In this document: positions 43,857-55,821 of the stretch, one piece after another
How positions within the stretch are numbered: position 1 is the first letter of the stretch
Layout of the letters: every line of letters starts with the position of its first letter
Assembly (NCBI GenBank): GCA_943371025.1
Contig: CALRTC020000008.1
Location: forward strand, 1 to 64,000
Source: Niveispirillum sp943371025
GTDB taxonomy: Bacteria; Pseudomonadota; Alphaproteobacteria; Azospirillales; Azospirillaceae
Direction: 5' to 3'
Length of the DNA stretch: 64,000 bases
Notes under the pieces: model-generated
What the model was told of the DNA's origin: nothing
What the model saw: the letters and a program-made list of their open reading frames with translations, nothing else
Databases searched by the model: none
Program-made: the position numbers and the translations under genes

Positions 43857-44761
43857 CACCAAAATCTCACCCATTCCCCGGCCACCAGTTCGAACAGCGC
43901 ATAGAGCGGGGCCGCAAACAGCAGCCCGTCGATCCGGTCCAGAATACCACCGTGACCGGGGATCAGGTGGGAACTGTCCTTCACATCCACCCGGCGCTTC
44001 AGATGGCTTTCAAACAGATCGCCCACCTGCCCGGCCACGGCGATCAGCGCGCCGATGAAGGCATAGGCCAGGATGGCCGTGGTGTGGACGACATGCGGCA
44101 CGTCGGTGGCCGCCGGCGGCACCAGCCAGCCGGGCAGCCAGTCCCCGCTCTGCGCCGCGCCGAACAGCCCGCCCAGCGTCGCCGCCGAGACCATGCCGCC
44201 GATCAGGCCGGCCCAGGTCTTTTTCGGACTGATGCGCGGGGCCAGCTTTGGCCCGCCAATGGTCCGGCCGGCGGCATAGGCACCGATATCGGTAGCCCAG
44301 ATGGCCAGCATCAGGAACAGGAACAGCGCCAGCCCATAGGGCCCGCTATCCAGCCGCAGCCAAAACATGGATAGAAAGGGCAGCGTTACATAAGGCAAGC
44401 CGAAGGCAAACAGGCCCGGGCTGGCGAAACGCAGTGACTTGGCCGCCGTATAGGCGATCCCCGTGAAGACGGGCAGAATGACGAACAGCCGCTGACCGGC
44501 CGCATCCTTCTCGTAGAAGATGGCGGTCGACAGGACCAGCAGTACGGAAACCAGCAGCGCCGAAACGGCCTTGGGCGTGTCCGGCACGGCCAGTCGCGCA
44601 TATTCCCAGGCCGAGAGCGCGGCCATCAGCACCATCAGCGCCTGAAACGGCACCCCGCCCCACCAGACGGCCAGCAGCACGGGCGGGGCCAGCGCGATGG
44701 CCGACAGGGCGCGCAGCTTCAGATCGGACGGGCGCTTGGGGGGCGTTTGCAGATCGGTCAC
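43856..44761 (-). CDS. cdsA: Phosphatidate cytidylyltransferase
   Basis: 301-aa polytopic membrane enzyme making CDP-diacylglycerol, the precursor used by PgsA. The cdsA signature KDSSHLIPGHGGILDRIDGLL is near the C-terminus, with ATDIGAYAAGRTIGGPKLAP and SPKKTWAG upstream. The start is GTG (VTDLQTPPKRPSD), four bases after uppS; no suitable ATG exists. Confidence 0.94.
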   Translation of the reverse strand: MTDLQTPPKRPSDLKLRALSAIALAPPVLLAVWWGGVPFQALMVLMAALSAWEYARLAVPDTPKAVSALLVSVLLVLSTAIFYEKDAAGQRLFVILPVFTGIAYTAAKSLRFASPGLFAFGLPYVTLPFLSMFWLRLDSGPYGLALFLFLMLAIWATDIGAYAAGRTIGGPKLAPRISPKKTWAGLIGGMVSAATLGGLFGAAQSGDWLPGWLVPPAATDVPHVVHTTAILAYAFIGALIAVAGQVGDLFESHLKRRVDVKDSSHLIPGHGGILDRIDGLLFAAPLYALFELVAGEWVRFW

Positions 44762-44765
44762 GATA

Positions 44766-45506
44766 TCAGCGGCTTCCGACCGTGGCACCGAAGCGCCGGT
44801 CGCGCCGGTGATATTCCTCGATGGCGGCTTCCAGGTCGCGGCGGGTGAAATCCGGCCACAGCGTGTCCAGGAACACCAGTTCCGCATAGGCCAGCTGCCA
44901 GAGCAGGAAATTGCTGATGCGCTTTTCCCCACTGGTGCGGATCATCAGATCGGGATCGGGGATATCGCTGCCCGTGGTCAGTTCGCGGGCGAAACGGTCG
45001 GACGTGATGTCGGCGGGCGTCATCTCGCCCCGGGCCACCGCCTCGGCCAGCTTGCGCGCCGCGTCGACCAGTTCCTGGCGTCCGCCATAGGACAGGGCCA
45101 GGACCAGCGTCATGTCGGTATTGCCTTCCGTCAGGCTTTCCGAATTCTCGATCAGGGCCTGGATATCGGCAGACAGACGCGACCGGTCACCGATGACGCG
45201 CAGCCGGATGCCGTTCTTGTGCAGCTTGGCGATCTCCCCGCGCAGATAAAAGCGCAGGAGCTGCATCAGGGTGGAAACCTCGTCCTCCGGACGGCTCCAG
45301 TTCTCCGTGGAGAAGCTGTAGAGCGTCAGGTAGCGCACGCCCAGTTCACGCGCACCTTCGATGGCGTGGCGGACGGCGTCCACGCCCTTCTTGTGCCCGG
45401 CGGTGCGGGGCAGACCCCGCGCCGTAGCCCAGCGCCCATTGCCATCCATGATGATGGCGATGTGCGCCGGGGGCGGAAGATAGGCGGAAGCGGCAGAGCC
45501 GGGCAT
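44766..45506 (-). CDS. uppS: Undecaprenyl diphosphate synthase (cis-prenyltransferase)
   Basis: 246-aa enzyme building the C55 lipid carrier for cell-wall and LPS synthesis. The family motif HIAIIMDGNGRWA contains the catalytic Asp; GHKKGVDAVR, LYSFSTENWSRP and the C-terminal RTSGEKRISNFLLWQLAYAE are present. AGGACC upstream supports MPGSAASAYLP. Located between frr and cdsA. Confidence 0.96.
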   Translation of the reverse strand: MPGSAASAYLPPPAHIAIIMDGNGRWATARGLPRTAGHKKGVDAVRHAIEGARELGVRYLTLYSFSTENWSRPEDEVSTLMQLLRFYLRGEIAKLHKNGIRLRVIGDRSRLSADIQALIENSESLTEGNTDMTLVLALSYGGRQELVDAARKLAEAVARGEMTPADITSDRFARELTTGSDIPDPDLMIRTSGEKRISNFLLWQLAYAELVFLDTLWPDFTRRDLEAAIEEYHRRDRRFGATVGSR

Positions 45507-45537
45507 GCGGCAGGTCCTTCCCTGCGACCGGGTTCGA

Positions 45538-46098
45538 TCAGACCTGCAGGATCTCTTTTTCCTTGGTCGCCAGCGCCTCATCGACCTTCTTGATGTGCGC
45601 GTCGGTCACGGCCTGCACCTTGTCCGCCCAGGTCTTCTGCTCGTCCTCGGACAGATCGCCATCCTTCTGCAGCTTCTTCAGGCTGTCCATGCCGTCACGG
45701 CGCACATTGCGCACGGCGACGCGGGTCTGTTCGGCGTACTTGGCCGCGACCTTGGACAGTTCCTTGCGGCGTTCGGAATTCAGTTCCGGAATCGGCACGC
45801 GGATGGTGGAACCTTCCGTCTGCGGGTTCAGGCCCAGACCGCTGTCGCGGATGGCCTTTTCCACCGACTTCACCGTGCTGCGGTCAAACACCTGCACATT
45901 GATCAGGCGCGGCTCCGGCACGGAGATGTTGGCCACCTGGTTCAGGGGCACGGTGGTGCCATAGGCCTCCACGGTCACCGGCTCCAGCAGGTTGGCGGAA
46001 GCGCGACCGGTACGCAGGCCGGCGAATTCCTTGCGGAGCTGCTCAAGCGCGCCGGCCATGCGACGCTCGATATCCTTGATCAGATCGGGAGCGGCCAC
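45538..46098 (-). CDS. frr: Ribosome recycling factor
   Basis: 186-aa RRF that splits post-termination ribosomes with EF-G. Three-helix-bundle sequence with LRTGRASANLLEPVTVEAYGT, IRVPIPELNSERRKELSKVA and VRNVRRDGMDSLKKLQKDG-type motifs. The start is GTG, preceded by GAGG, and lies two bases from the end of pyrH. Confidence 0.96.
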   Translation of the reverse strand: MAAPDLIKDIERRMAGALEQLRKEFAGLRTGRASANLLEPVTVEAYGTTVPLNQVANISVPEPRLINVQVFDRSTVKSVEKAIRDSGLGLNPQTEGSTIRVPIPELNSERRKELSKVAAKYAEQTRVAVRNVRRDGMDSLKKLQKDGDLSEDEQKTWADKVQAVTDAHIKKVDEALATKEKEILQV

Positions 46099-46099
46099 C

Positions 46100-46822
46100 T
46101 TATGCCTCTTCGGTTATGATGGTGAATTTACCCTGCCCGGCCATCACTTCGGCGAAACCGCCGTCCTTCTGGATGGAGAAGACAAGGATGGGAATCTTGT
46201 TCTCGCGGGCAAGCGAAATCGCCGAGGCGTCCATGACCTGCAGATCGCGCGACAGCACGTCCATATAGGTCAGGCGATCATAGCGGATCGCATCCTTCAC
46301 CTTCTTCGGGTCGGCGCTGTAGACGCCGTCCACCTTGGTGGCCTTCAGCATCGCATCGCAGCCCATCTCGGAGGCGCGGAGTGCGGCGGCCGTATCGGTG
46401 GTGAAGAAGGGATTGCCGGTGCCGGCGGCGAAAATCACCACCCGGCCCTTTTCCATGTGGCGCTCGGCGCGGCGGCGGATATAGGGCTCGCACACACTGT
46501 CCATGGGGATGGCCGACTGCACGCGGGTCGGCACGCCGGCCTTTTCCAGGGCGTTCTGCACGGCCAGCGCGTTCATGACGGTGGCCAGCATGCCCATATA
46601 GTCGGCGGTGGCACGTTCCATGCCGGACGCGGCCCCGGAAATGCCGCGGAAGATATTACCGCCGCCAATGACGGCGCAGACCTCGATACCCATGTCGATG
46701 ACGGACTTGATTTCCCGTGCCATGCGGCTGACGACATTGGGATCGATCCCGTATTCCCGCTCCCCCATAAGGGCTTCGCCTGAGAGTTTCAGAAGAACGC
46801 GCTTGTATCGGGCTTCAGGCAC
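46100..46822 (-). CDS. pyrH: Uridylate kinase (UMP kinase)
   Basis: 240-aa hexameric UMP kinase of the amino-acid-kinase fold. It starts YKRVLLKLSGEALMG, with VIGGGNIFRGISGAASGMERATADYMGMLATVMNALAVQ-type UMP-binding region and GTGNPFFTTDTAAALRA. The start is GTG with AGGA nine bases upstream. It follows tsf after a perfect hairpin, and frr follows immediately. Confidence 0.96.
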   Translation of the reverse strand: MPEARYKRVLLKLSGEALMGEREYGIDPNVVSRMAREIKSVIDMGIEVCAVIGGGNIFRGISGAASGMERATADYMGMLATVMNALAVQNALEKAGVPTRVQSAIPMDSVCEPYIRRRAERHMEKGRVVIFAAGTGNPFFTTDTAAALRASEMGCDAMLKATKVDGVYSADPKKVKDAIRYDRLTYMDVLSRDLQVMDASAISLARENKIPILVFSIQKDGGFAEVMAGQGKFTIITEEA

Positions 46823-46870
46823 GGGGTTGGTCCTTTCGGGTTGGAAATCCGGTCTTCAAACGGGTGTTCA

Positions 46871-46898
46871 TATCGGGGCCGGCGAACCGGCCCCGATA
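46871..46898 (-). terminator. Perfect hairpin between tsf and pyrH
   Basis: A 12-bp stem TATCGGGGCCGG/CCGGCCCCGATA; on the minus strand the loop is TTCG. There is no T-run, so it may be an attenuator or processing/stability element separating rpsB-tsf from pyrH-frr expression. Confidence 0.6.
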
Positions 46899-46942
46899 GA
46901 ATATCGCTCCGGCGCCGGCACCAGTCCGGCTCCGGAACCGCG

Positions 46943-47866
46943 TCAGCCGGCCATCTTGGCCACTTCGGCGGCGAAGTCGGACTGTTCCTTCTCGATGCCT
47001 TCGCCCAGCTGGAAGCGGACGAAACCGGTCAGGGCCACCGGGGCGCCAATGGCCTTCGCGGCGTTTTCCACGACCTTGCGGATCTTGGTTTCGCCGTCGA
47101 TGACGTACAGCTGCTCCAGCAGGACCACTTCCTCATAATACTTGCGGACGCGGCCTTCGACCATCTTCTCGATGATGTTCTCGGGCTTGCCCGACGCGCG
47201 GGCCTGTTCGACCAGAACGGCGCGCTCACGCTCCAGGTTGGCCGTCGACACGTCGGCCACGTCCAGGGCTTCCGGACGGGCGGCGGCGACATGCATGGCG
47301 ATCTGCTTGCCCAGATCGGCCAGGGCGGCCTTGTCACCGGTGGATTCCAGGGCGACCAGCACGCCGATCTTGCCCAGGCCCGGGACCAGGGCGGAGTGAA
47401 CATAGGACGCGACCACGCCGTCGGTGACCGACAGCTTGGCGATGCGGCGCAGGTTCATGTTCTCGCCGATGGTGGCGACCAGGTGGGTCAGTTCGTCGGC
47501 AACGTTGCGGCCCGTACCCGGATAATCGGTGGCCTTCAGCGACTCGATGTCGCCATTGCCTTCGACGGCCAGCTTGGTGACGGTGGCAACGGCGCCCTGG
47601 AAGGCTTCGTTGCGGGCCACGAAGTCGGTCTCGGCATTCAGCTCGACGGCGGCGCCGGACAGGCCGCTGGTGGCAACGCCGACCAGACCTTCGGCGGCGA
47701 CGCGGCCGGCCTTCTTGGCGGCAGCGGCAAGGCCCTTCTTGCGCAGCCAGTCGATGGCGGCTTCCAGGTCGCCAGCGGTCTCGGTCAGCGCCTTCTTGCA
47801 GTCCATCATGCCGGCGCCGGACTTCTCGCGCAGGTCCTTAACAAGGGCAGCGGTGATCTCGGCCAT
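46943..47866 (-). CDS. tsf: Elongation factor Ts
   Basis: 307-aa nucleotide-exchange factor for EF-Tu. N-terminal UBA-like domain (EITAALVKDLREKSGAGMMDCKKAL), the core VELNAETDFVARNEAF and the dimerisation region toward LLEQLYVIDGETKIRKVVE. Highly biased codon use. Transcribed with rpsB. Confidence 0.97.
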   Translation of the reverse strand: MAEITAALVKDLREKSGAGMMDCKKALTETAGDLEAAIDWLRKKGLAAAAKKAGRVAAEGLVGVATSGLSGAAVELNAETDFVARNEAFQGAVATVTKLAVEGNGDIESLKATDYPGTGRNVADELTHLVATIGENMNLRRIAKLSVTDGVVASYVHSALVPGLGKIGVLVALESTGDKAALADLGKQIAMHVAAARPEALDVADVSTANLERERAVLVEQARASGKPENIIEKMVEGRVRKYYEEVVLLEQLYVIDGETKIRKVVENAAKAIGAPVALTGFVRFQLGEGIEKEQSDFAAEVAKMAG

Positions 47867-47958
47867 TTTCGCCTCTCTAATCGTCGGGGTGTGACGGGGT
47901 CAGGGTAGTTCGTGGGAAACGGGACCGGCCTTCGCGACGCCAACCCCGGACAGCACAA

Positions 47959-48000
47959 CGGCCGGACCGGACCCGAACTGGGGGTCGCGGCCCGGCCGTC
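47959..48000. other. Stem-loop between rpsB and tsf
   Basis: ACGGCCGG (47959-47966) and CCGGCCGT (47993-48000) form an 8-bp stem with a 26-base GC-rich loop, just beyond the rpsB stop in the 145-base rpsB-tsf gap. Possible attenuator or mRNA processing site. Confidence 0.4.
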
Positions 48001-48011
48001 GCACCTTAAAC

Positions 48012-48785
48012 TCAGGCCTCGGCCGCGACTTCTTCCGGCAGAACCTCTGCCGGCGCGACTTCCTGGCTGCCGATATCGATGCCGGCGGCCGACATCTCGG
48101 CCTGCAGACCGTCCAGCACGGCGCCGGCCAGCAGTTCGCAGTAGGTTTCGATGGCGCGCAGCGCGTCGTCGTTACCCGGCACCGGGAAGGTGATGCCGTC
48201 CGGATCGCTGTTGCTGTCCAGGATGGCGACGACCGGGATGCCCAGCTTGTTGGCTTCCTGGATGGCCAGGCTTTCCTTGTTGGTGTCGATGATCACCAGC
48301 AGGTCGGGCAGGCCGCCCATGTCACGGATACCGCCCAGCGCGCGCTCCAGCTTATCGCGGTCGCGCGTCATGTTCAGCAATTCCTTCTTGGTGCGGCCGG
48401 AGCCTTCACCATGGGCCAGCGCCTCGTCCATTTCCTTCAGGCGGCGGATGGACTGGGAGATGGTCTTCCAGTTGGTCAGCATGCCGCCGAGCCAACGATG
48501 GTTGACATAGTACTGGCCGCAGCGCTTGGCGCTCTCGGCAACCTGCTCCTGGGCGGCGCGCTTGGTGCCGACGAACAGGACGCGGCCGCCACCGGCGACG
48601 ACGTCACGCACGGCCTGCATGGCGCGATGCAGCAGCGGAACGGTCTGTTCCAGGTCGATGATGTGCACGCCGTTGCGGGCGCCAAAGATGTACGTGGACA
48701 TCTTCGGGTTCCAGCGGCGGGTGTGGTGACCGAAATGGACACCAGCTTCCAGCAGCTGGCGCATCGTGAAAATCGGCATAGCCAT
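48012..48785 (-). CDS. rpsB: 30S ribosomal protein S2
   Basis: 257-aa ribosomal protein. FTMRQLLEAGVHFGHHTRRWNPKM, FGARNGVHIIDLEQT, HRWLGGMLTNWKTI and PDLLVIIDTNKESLAIQEANKLGIPVVAI-like motifs are diagnostic. The Glu/Ala-rich C-terminal tail is group-typical. AGGAAG eleven bases upstream favours the start MAMPIFT over MPIFT. The preceding 245 bases form a long leader, in which S2 autoregulation could act, though I see no known motif. Confidence 0.97.
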   Translation of the reverse strand: MAMPIFTMRQLLEAGVHFGHHTRRWNPKMSTYIFGARNGVHIIDLEQTVPLLHRAMQAVRDVVAGGGRVLFVGTKRAAQEQVAESAKRCGQYYVNHRWLGGMLTNWKTISQSIRRLKEMDEALAHGEGSGRTKKELLNMTRDRDKLERALGGIRDMGGLPDLLVIIDTNKESLAIQEANKLGIPVVAILDSNSDPDGITFPVPGNDDALRAIETYCELLAGAVLDGLQAEMSAAGIDIGSQEVAPAEVLPEEVAAEA

Positions 48786-49003
48786 AGGAAAACTTCCTTT
48801 TCCGGTTCTTCCTCCGTGGGCGACGTCCGTTGGGCACCATGCCCGCCAGACACCGGATCGATGGAAGGCCTCGCCGGGAAACCGTTCCCCGGATAAAAGC
48901 CATCGCACCGCAAGCCCACGTGTGGGATTAACGACGGGCGGTGGAATACCGCAGCCACGCCGTCATTGCAACCCCGGCCAGCCGCGATTTGCGCCCGCCG
49001 GCC

Positions 49004-49030
49004 CCGCCATGAAAGCATGGCGGCTGTTTT
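49004..49030 (+). terminator. Hairpin with T-run at the TPR gene end
   Basis: CCGCCATG-AAAG-CATGGCGG followed on the plus strand by CTGTTTT. No plus-strand gene enters it; as a stem it lies just past the TPR gene stop on the minus strand and separates it from the rpsB leader. Confidence 0.5.
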
Positions 49031-49032
49031 CC

Positions 49033-50010
49033 TCACCCCGCGTTCTTCAACGCCTTCAGGGAAGCCTGCGCTTCCTTGTGTTTAGGGTCCAGCGCCAGGG
49101 CGCGGCGGAACGCCTTCTCCGCCAATCCCTTGTCCCCCATCTTCTCGAAGATCTGGCCCAGGCGCCAATGGGCACCCGGCCGGTAATTGACGCCGCTGAT
49201 CCAGGCCGACCCGGACAGGAAGCGCAGCAGCGAGTCGCGCCCTTCCTCCAGATGCTGCCCGGCGACAGCGGCGCCGCGGCCCCGCTGATACAGGGTGAAG
49301 GGATCGGCCGGGTTCAGGCTGCTGGCGCGGTTGAAGGCGGCAAAGGCCCCCTCCATGTCACCCTTTATACCCAGGCGCAAGGCGACACCCGCCACATCCG
49401 ATGCATCGGTCAGCTTGGGCAGCGCTTCGGTCAGGGTCGCCATGCCCTTGGCATCATCCTTGTTGGCAAAGGCCTGAGTCGCCCGCAGCAGCAGATACTG
49501 CCCCTCGTCCAGCGACTGCATCTGGGCGATGGCCTCTTCCGCCTTCTTCTCGTCCCCACCGGCGATGGACGGGGCGACGAGATGGTATTGGGCCACGCAG
49601 TTCAGGGCCAGGCTGTTGTGCGGGTCGCGGGCCCGTTCGCCCTCGCACAGGGACAGCAGTTCTTCAGCCGCGGATTTCTTGCCGAACAGGGAGGCATCGT
49701 CGATCCGGCGCGTCGCCAGCACGATGCGCGCCTCCAGCACCTCGCGGTCGTCGGGCTGGGCGGCGGCCAGTCTGGCCCCCAGCGGCAGGCCTTTCTCGAA
49801 ATCCCCGTAACGCTGGTAAATCTGCAAAAGCTGCATCGCCGCCTCCCGGTCCTCGGGATTGGCCGCCAGCCGGTCCTGCAGCGGCTTTGCCGCCACCTCC
49901 TCCCGGTCGTCGGGTTCGGCCAGGCTGGCATAGTCGGGCAGCATCTGGGCGGCGGCCGGCATCGCGGCGCCGATCAGCAGGAAGGCCAGGGCGGGAAGGA
50001 TGCGGCGCAT
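49033..50010 (-). CDS. Secreted TPR-repeat protein
   Basis: 325-aa exported protein with a signal peptide (MRRILPALAFLLIGAAMPAAA|Q). Several tetratricopeptide repeats follow, most clearly the last (WRLGQIFEKMGDKGLAEKAFRRALALDPKHKEA is a canonical TPR) and ALQDRLAANPEDREAAMQLLQIYQRYGDFEKGL near the N-terminus. Resembles the CcmH/CycH-type or generic periplasmic TPR scaffold; its partner is unknown. It lies upstream of rpsB on the same strand, separated by 245 bases. Confidence 0.75.
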   Translation of the reverse strand: MRRILPALAFLLIGAAMPAAAQMLPDYASLAEPDDREEVAAKPLQDRLAANPEDREAAMQLLQIYQRYGDFEKGLPLGARLAAAQPDDREVLEARIVLATRRIDDASLFGKKSAAEELLSLCEGERARDPHNSLALNCVAQYHLVAPSIAGGDEKKAEEAIAQMQSLDEGQYLLLRATQAFANKDDAKGMATLTEALPKLTDASDVAGVALRLGIKGDMEGAFAAFNRASSLNPADPFTLYQRGRGAAVAGQHLEEGRDSLLRFLSGSAWISGVNYRPGAHWRLGQIFEKMGDKGLAEKAFRRALALDPKHKEAQASLKALKNAG

Positions 50011-50195
50011 CGGTTTGTCCCAAAAAGTTTAATCTGCGTTAACGCTTTGACATGGGCTTGTGACGCTTTCGTGGCGGATGAGGTCAATACGTATCCAGCG
50101 ACCGGACATGCCTTGGCATGGGCGCGGCGCTGGCTTATGGTCCCGGACCCCGCGCGGCCGGACCCGCCGCCTTTGCACCATAAGCTCTGTCCAGA

Positions 50196-50765
50196 ATGAC
50201 CGCTCCTGCCCGTCCGACCGAAGCGACACCCGACCTGCTGACGGGTTTCCTGCGCCTGAATTGTCGGGACGCGGAGCCGCCGCAACCGCTGTGGCTGGAT
50301 GCGTCCGGTCTGCCGGAGGTGCCGCGCCGGCTGCTGGTCCATGACCATGGCATGACCGCAACGCTGGAAGCCTTCTGGGGCGAACAGATGCGCCTGGCCG
50401 TCCTGCACACGGAGGAGGTGTCCAACCTGCTGCGTCGGCATGTGCTGTTGTCAGGCGCGAACAGCGGCCTGCCCGCGGAACTGGGCCTGATTGAAATCCG
50501 GCTCGACGCGTTGCCGGCCGGCGCGCTGTTCGCGGTGCGTCAGCGGCGCATCCCCTTCGGCGCCATCCTGTCGGCCTGCGGTGTCGGCTTCAAAAGCCGG
50601 CCGGCGGGTTTCCTGCGGCTGGTGGCCAACGACGAACTGGCGCGACTGCTGCGCGTCACGCCGGGTTCGGCCATCCATGGTCGCGCCACCACTCTGTATG
50701 CCCAGGCCGACGGCAAGGTCCTGGCCAATGCCGTCGAACTGCTGAGCGGGCATCAGCCGAGCTGA
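50196..50765 (+). CDS. Chorismate lyase-like (UbiC/DUF98-type) protein
   Basis: 189-aa protein. The pattern RRLLVHDHGMTATLEAFWG, then LLRRHVLLSGANSGLPAELGLIEIRLDALP, with the late IPFGAILSACGV, matches the chorismate pyruvate-lyase/DUF98 fold, whose true enzymes release 4-hydroxybenzoate for ubiquinone or give related aromatic acids. Key catalytic residues cannot be assigned with certainty, so activity is a hypothesis. Single gene, convergent with dnaE. Confidence 0.55.
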   Translation: MTAPARPTEATPDLLTGFLRLNCRDAEPPQPLWLDASGLPEVPRRLLVHDHGMTATLEAFWGEQMRLAVLHTEEVSNLLRRHVLLSGANSGLPAELGLIEIRLDALPAGALFAVRQRRIPFGAILSACGVGFKSRPAGFLRLVANDELARLLRVTPGSAIHGRATTLYAQADGKVLANAVELLSGHQPS

Positions 50766-50783
50766 CCCGGCGGCCAGCCCCCG

Positions 50784-54275
<3,492 letters not shown>

Positions 54276-54362
54276 GGGGCAACGTTCAGGCTGCGGAACG
54301 GGGGCCGGTCGTGCCGGCCCCCCAACCCTACCCCAAAGCCGTCACCGGAAGCGACTCTCCCA

Positions 54363-54770
54363 TCACGTCCCCAGGGCGCGGCGCATCCACAGGCCGAAGC
54401 CGATATCGCTGGCCGCGATCAGCAGCAACGCCCCCTCCCCCGCCAGCGACAAATGCCCCCAGCCGATGGCCAGCAGCGCCAGGGTGGAAACGCCGGCGGC
54501 AAAGGCCAGCAGCGGGGCAATGCCGGCCGCCGGCGTGCGCGCCAGGATCATCAGGATGGCCGCCAGCACCAGGCAGCTTCCGCCCAGCCCGCGCAGCAGC
54601 CAGTCGATCTGCACCAGACCGGCCAGCGCCGGGTCGGCAAAGGCCAGCGGGGCAATCCAGGCCGGCAGCAACAGCAGGTCCAGGCCCAGCAGCCCCACGA
54701 CACCGGCATAGATCTGCACGGGGCGGCGGGACCGGCCGCCCACCAGGGCCCGATTGTCGATTGTGGTCAT
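54363..54770 (-). CDS. Four-TM membrane protein (DUF4345-like)
   Basis: 135-aa protein with four hydrophobic helices after a short basic N-terminus (TIDNRALVGGRSRRPVQIY). It ends FGLWMRRALGT. The spacing resembles small DUF4345-type membrane proteins, but I am not sure of the family. A perfect ribosome site (AAGGAGG, four to five bases before the ATG) fixes the start. It is divergent from an XRE regulator across a 17-bp palindrome and is the most likely target of that regulator. Confidence 0.65.
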   Translation of the reverse strand: MTTIDNRALVGGRSRRPVQIYAGVVGLLGLDLLLLPAWIAPLAFADPALAGLVQIDWLLRGLGGSCLVLAAILMILARTPAAGIAPLLAFAAGVSTLALLAIGWGHLSLAGEGALLLIAASDIGFGLWMRRALGT

Positions 54771-54829
54771 CACATCCTCCTTGCTTGGGTTCGTGACGGA
54801 CAGGCTGAACCGGCGGCGATGGTCCCGCA

Positions 54830-54846
54830 ATTACCAGTCAGGTAAT
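54830..54846. promoter_or_regulatory. Operator palindrome between XRE and membrane gene
   Basis: ATTACC-AGTCA-GGTAAT, a perfect 6-bp dyad with a 5-base centre, midway between the two divergent starts. It has the form of a dimeric HTH-regulator site. Confidence 0.6.
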
Positions 54847-54880
54847 AGACGGCCGCGCGTCCCCATGCGACCGTTGCCCG

Positions 54881-55723
54881 ATGACAATGCCGACGACCAC
54901 CCCCGCCCCGCGTCCTGCCCGCCGCCCGCCGTCCAACGGCTTCGGCACCCTGCTGCGCCGCTGGCGGCAGGCCCGCGGGGCCAGCCAACTGGATCTGGCG
55001 CTCACCTGCGCCACCAGCCAGCGCCATCTCAGCTTTCTGGAGTCTGGCCGGGCCCGGCCATCGCGGGGCATGGTGCTGCAACTGGCCGACGCCTTGTCGG
55101 TGCCGCTGCGCCATCAGAATGCCCTGCTGCTGGCCGCCGGCTTCGCCCCCGCCTGGGATGAGGGCGGACTGGATGGACCTGCCATGGAACCGGTGCGCGC
55201 GGCCATCGCCCATATGCTGGACCGACAGGCTCCCTACCCCGCCATTCTGGTCGACCGGCGCTACACCCTGTTGCAGGCCAATGAAGGCGCGGGGCGGTTG
55301 ATGGAATTCCTGCTGGGTCCGGCCCGGCCCGACGCCCCCGCCCCCAACCTGCTGCGCCTGATCCTGGACCCGGCCCTGCGGCCGCTGCTGGAGAATTTTC
55401 AGGACGTGGCGGCCTGGATGATCCGCCGCATCCGGGCGGAGGCGCTGCTGGCCGACCCGCTGGATACCGACCGGGAATTGCTGACGCTGCTGGACGATCC
55501 GGCCGTGACGGGCTTGCGGCCCGGCGATTTGGAATCCCGGCCGCCCGCCCCCGCCCTGTCCCTGCGCTTCCGGAAGGACGGGGTGCGGCTGTCGCTGTTC
55601 TCCGTCATCGCCATGCTGGGCACCCCGCTGGACGCCGGTTTGCAGGATGTGCGCGTGGAACTGTTCTATCCCGCCGATGACGCCACCGCCGATTGGTTCC
55701 GGCGGGCATCACTGCCACGTTGA
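54881..55723 (+). CDS. XRE-family regulator with MmyB-like ligand domain
   Basis: 280-aa transcriptional regulator. An N-terminal XRE HTH (about 20-80: FGTLLRRWRQARGASQLDLALTC, SQRHLSFLESGRARPSR) is followed by the MmyB-like (PAS-fold, fatty-acid-binding) domain with YPAILVDRRYTLLQANEGAGRL and a C-terminal beta region ending in VELFYPADDATADWF. It probably represses or activates itself and the divergent membrane gene through the 17-bp palindrome. Ligand unknown; long-chain fatty acids are known for the fold. Confidence 0.85.
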   Translation: MTMPTTTPAPRPARRPPSNGFGTLLRRWRQARGASQLDLALTCATSQRHLSFLESGRARPSRGMVLQLADALSVPLRHQNALLLAAGFAPAWDEGGLDGPAMEPVRAAIAHMLDRQAPYPAILVDRRYTLLQANEGAGRLMEFLLGPARPDAPAPNLLRLILDPALRPLLENFQDVAAWMIRRIRAEALLADPLDTDRELLTLLDDPAVTGLRPGDLESRPPAPALSLRFRKDGVRLSLFSVIAMLGTPLDAGLQDVRVELFYPADDATADWFRRASLPR

Positions 55724-55821
55724 ACCACCTCAGCGCGAGAAAATCATATAAATTTTTCATCGAATGCCCATATGCTCATTCTCCGATCCGTTCGGCCACG
55801 GATCAAGAAGGGGGCGGGAAC

